From contig RSEF01000031.1 of assembly GCA_003993805.1 (NCBI GenBank), positions 57,172,137 through 57,236,136 of the forward strand: a stretch of DNA of 64,000 nucleotides, given 5' to 3'. The DNA is from Himantopus leucocephalus. Lineage: Eukaryota; Chordata; Aves; Charadriiformes; Recurvirostridae. This document shows positions 63,905 to 64,000 of this stretch, piece by piece. The notes under the pieces are model-generated. The model saw nothing but the letters and a program-made list of their open reading frames with translations. It did no database searches and had not been told where the DNA came from. Within the stretch, counting starts at the first letter, position 1. Every line of letters begins with the position of its first letter. Both the position numbers and the translations under genes were made by a program.

Positions 63905-64000
63905 CAACAGCACAGCCCAGAAAGCCAACCCCATCCTGGGCTGCATCAAAAGCAGTGTGGCCAGCAAGTCGAGGGAGGTGATTCTCCCCCTCTACTCTGC
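63905..64000 (+). mobile_element. CR1 LINE fragment, cut by window end
   Basis: From about GTCAACAGCACAGCCCAGAA onward, AAGCCAACCCCATCCTGGGC, AAGCAGTGTGGCCAGCAAGT and CGAGGGAGGTGATTCTCCCC match the CR1 ORF2 C-terminal region. The element should continue beyond 64000. Confidence 0.9.

Noticed and set aside
38761..64000. Possible 3' exons of MSH3 (the expected upstream neighbour)
   Set aside because: No MutS ATPase or C-terminal MSH3 text seen on the minus strand; the neighbour is probably further away.
1..64000. CRISPR arrays, operons, phage or plasmid features
   Set aside because: Sequence is clearly vertebrate nuclear DNA; no such structure is present.

Overview
The window is vertebrate genomic DNA, almost certainly from a bird. 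It carries many CR1 LINE copies, several ending in the typical avian TTCTATGATTCT-type tail, an ERVL-like LTR, and one recognisable protein-coding exon that reads as the first coding exon of RASGRF2. RASGRF2 and its human 5q14 neighbours lie on the Z chromosome in chicken, so a Z-linked origin is plausible, but this is inferred from gene identity only.

Layout. RASGRF2 is on the minus strand. Its first coding exon (37361-37645, 95 codons) sits in a GC-rich CpG island (about 37.0-38.75 kb) with poly-G and G-quadruplex-prone tracts. Everything left of it (1-37360) is interpreted as the large first intron. I found no second exon there by eye. Right of the island (38.75-64 kb) is gene-poor upstream intergenic DNA. 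MSH3 lies upstream of RASGRF2 in human, but none of its exons was recognised here.

Repeats. The putative intron contains an ancient, roughly 1.2 kb CR1/L3-type LINE (about 1.42-2.66 kb), MIR-like and amniote-wide repeat fragments (5.3-6.0 kb), a CR1 3' end in reverse orientation (14.8 kb), and a composite cluster of CR1, ERVL-like LTR and another CR1 (16.8-19.05 kb) that includes a 100-N assembly gap. It also holds an older reverse-oriented CR1 reverse-transcriptase fragment (23.7-24.1 kb) and a short CR1 tail (29.6 kb). The upstream half contains a tRNA-Trp-like sequence next to a CR1 fragment (45.9-46.1 kb), a large TA/TG/CA microsatellite, an eroded CR1 (49.8-50.15 kb), a better preserved CR1 3' end (50.36-50.63 kb), and a CR1 cut by the window end.

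There is no operon-like organisation, CRISPR array or prokaryotic feature. Nearly all short open reading frames are chance or fall in repeats. The points most worth a second look are the fully pairable tRNA-Trp-like element joined to CR1, the nested transposon cluster with an under-sized gap, the G-rich RASGRF2 promoter, a cluster of three inverted repeats at 15.3-15.4 kb, a perfect 20-bp palindrome at 26.05 kb, and a candidate unrecognised exon at 44.7-44.8 kb.
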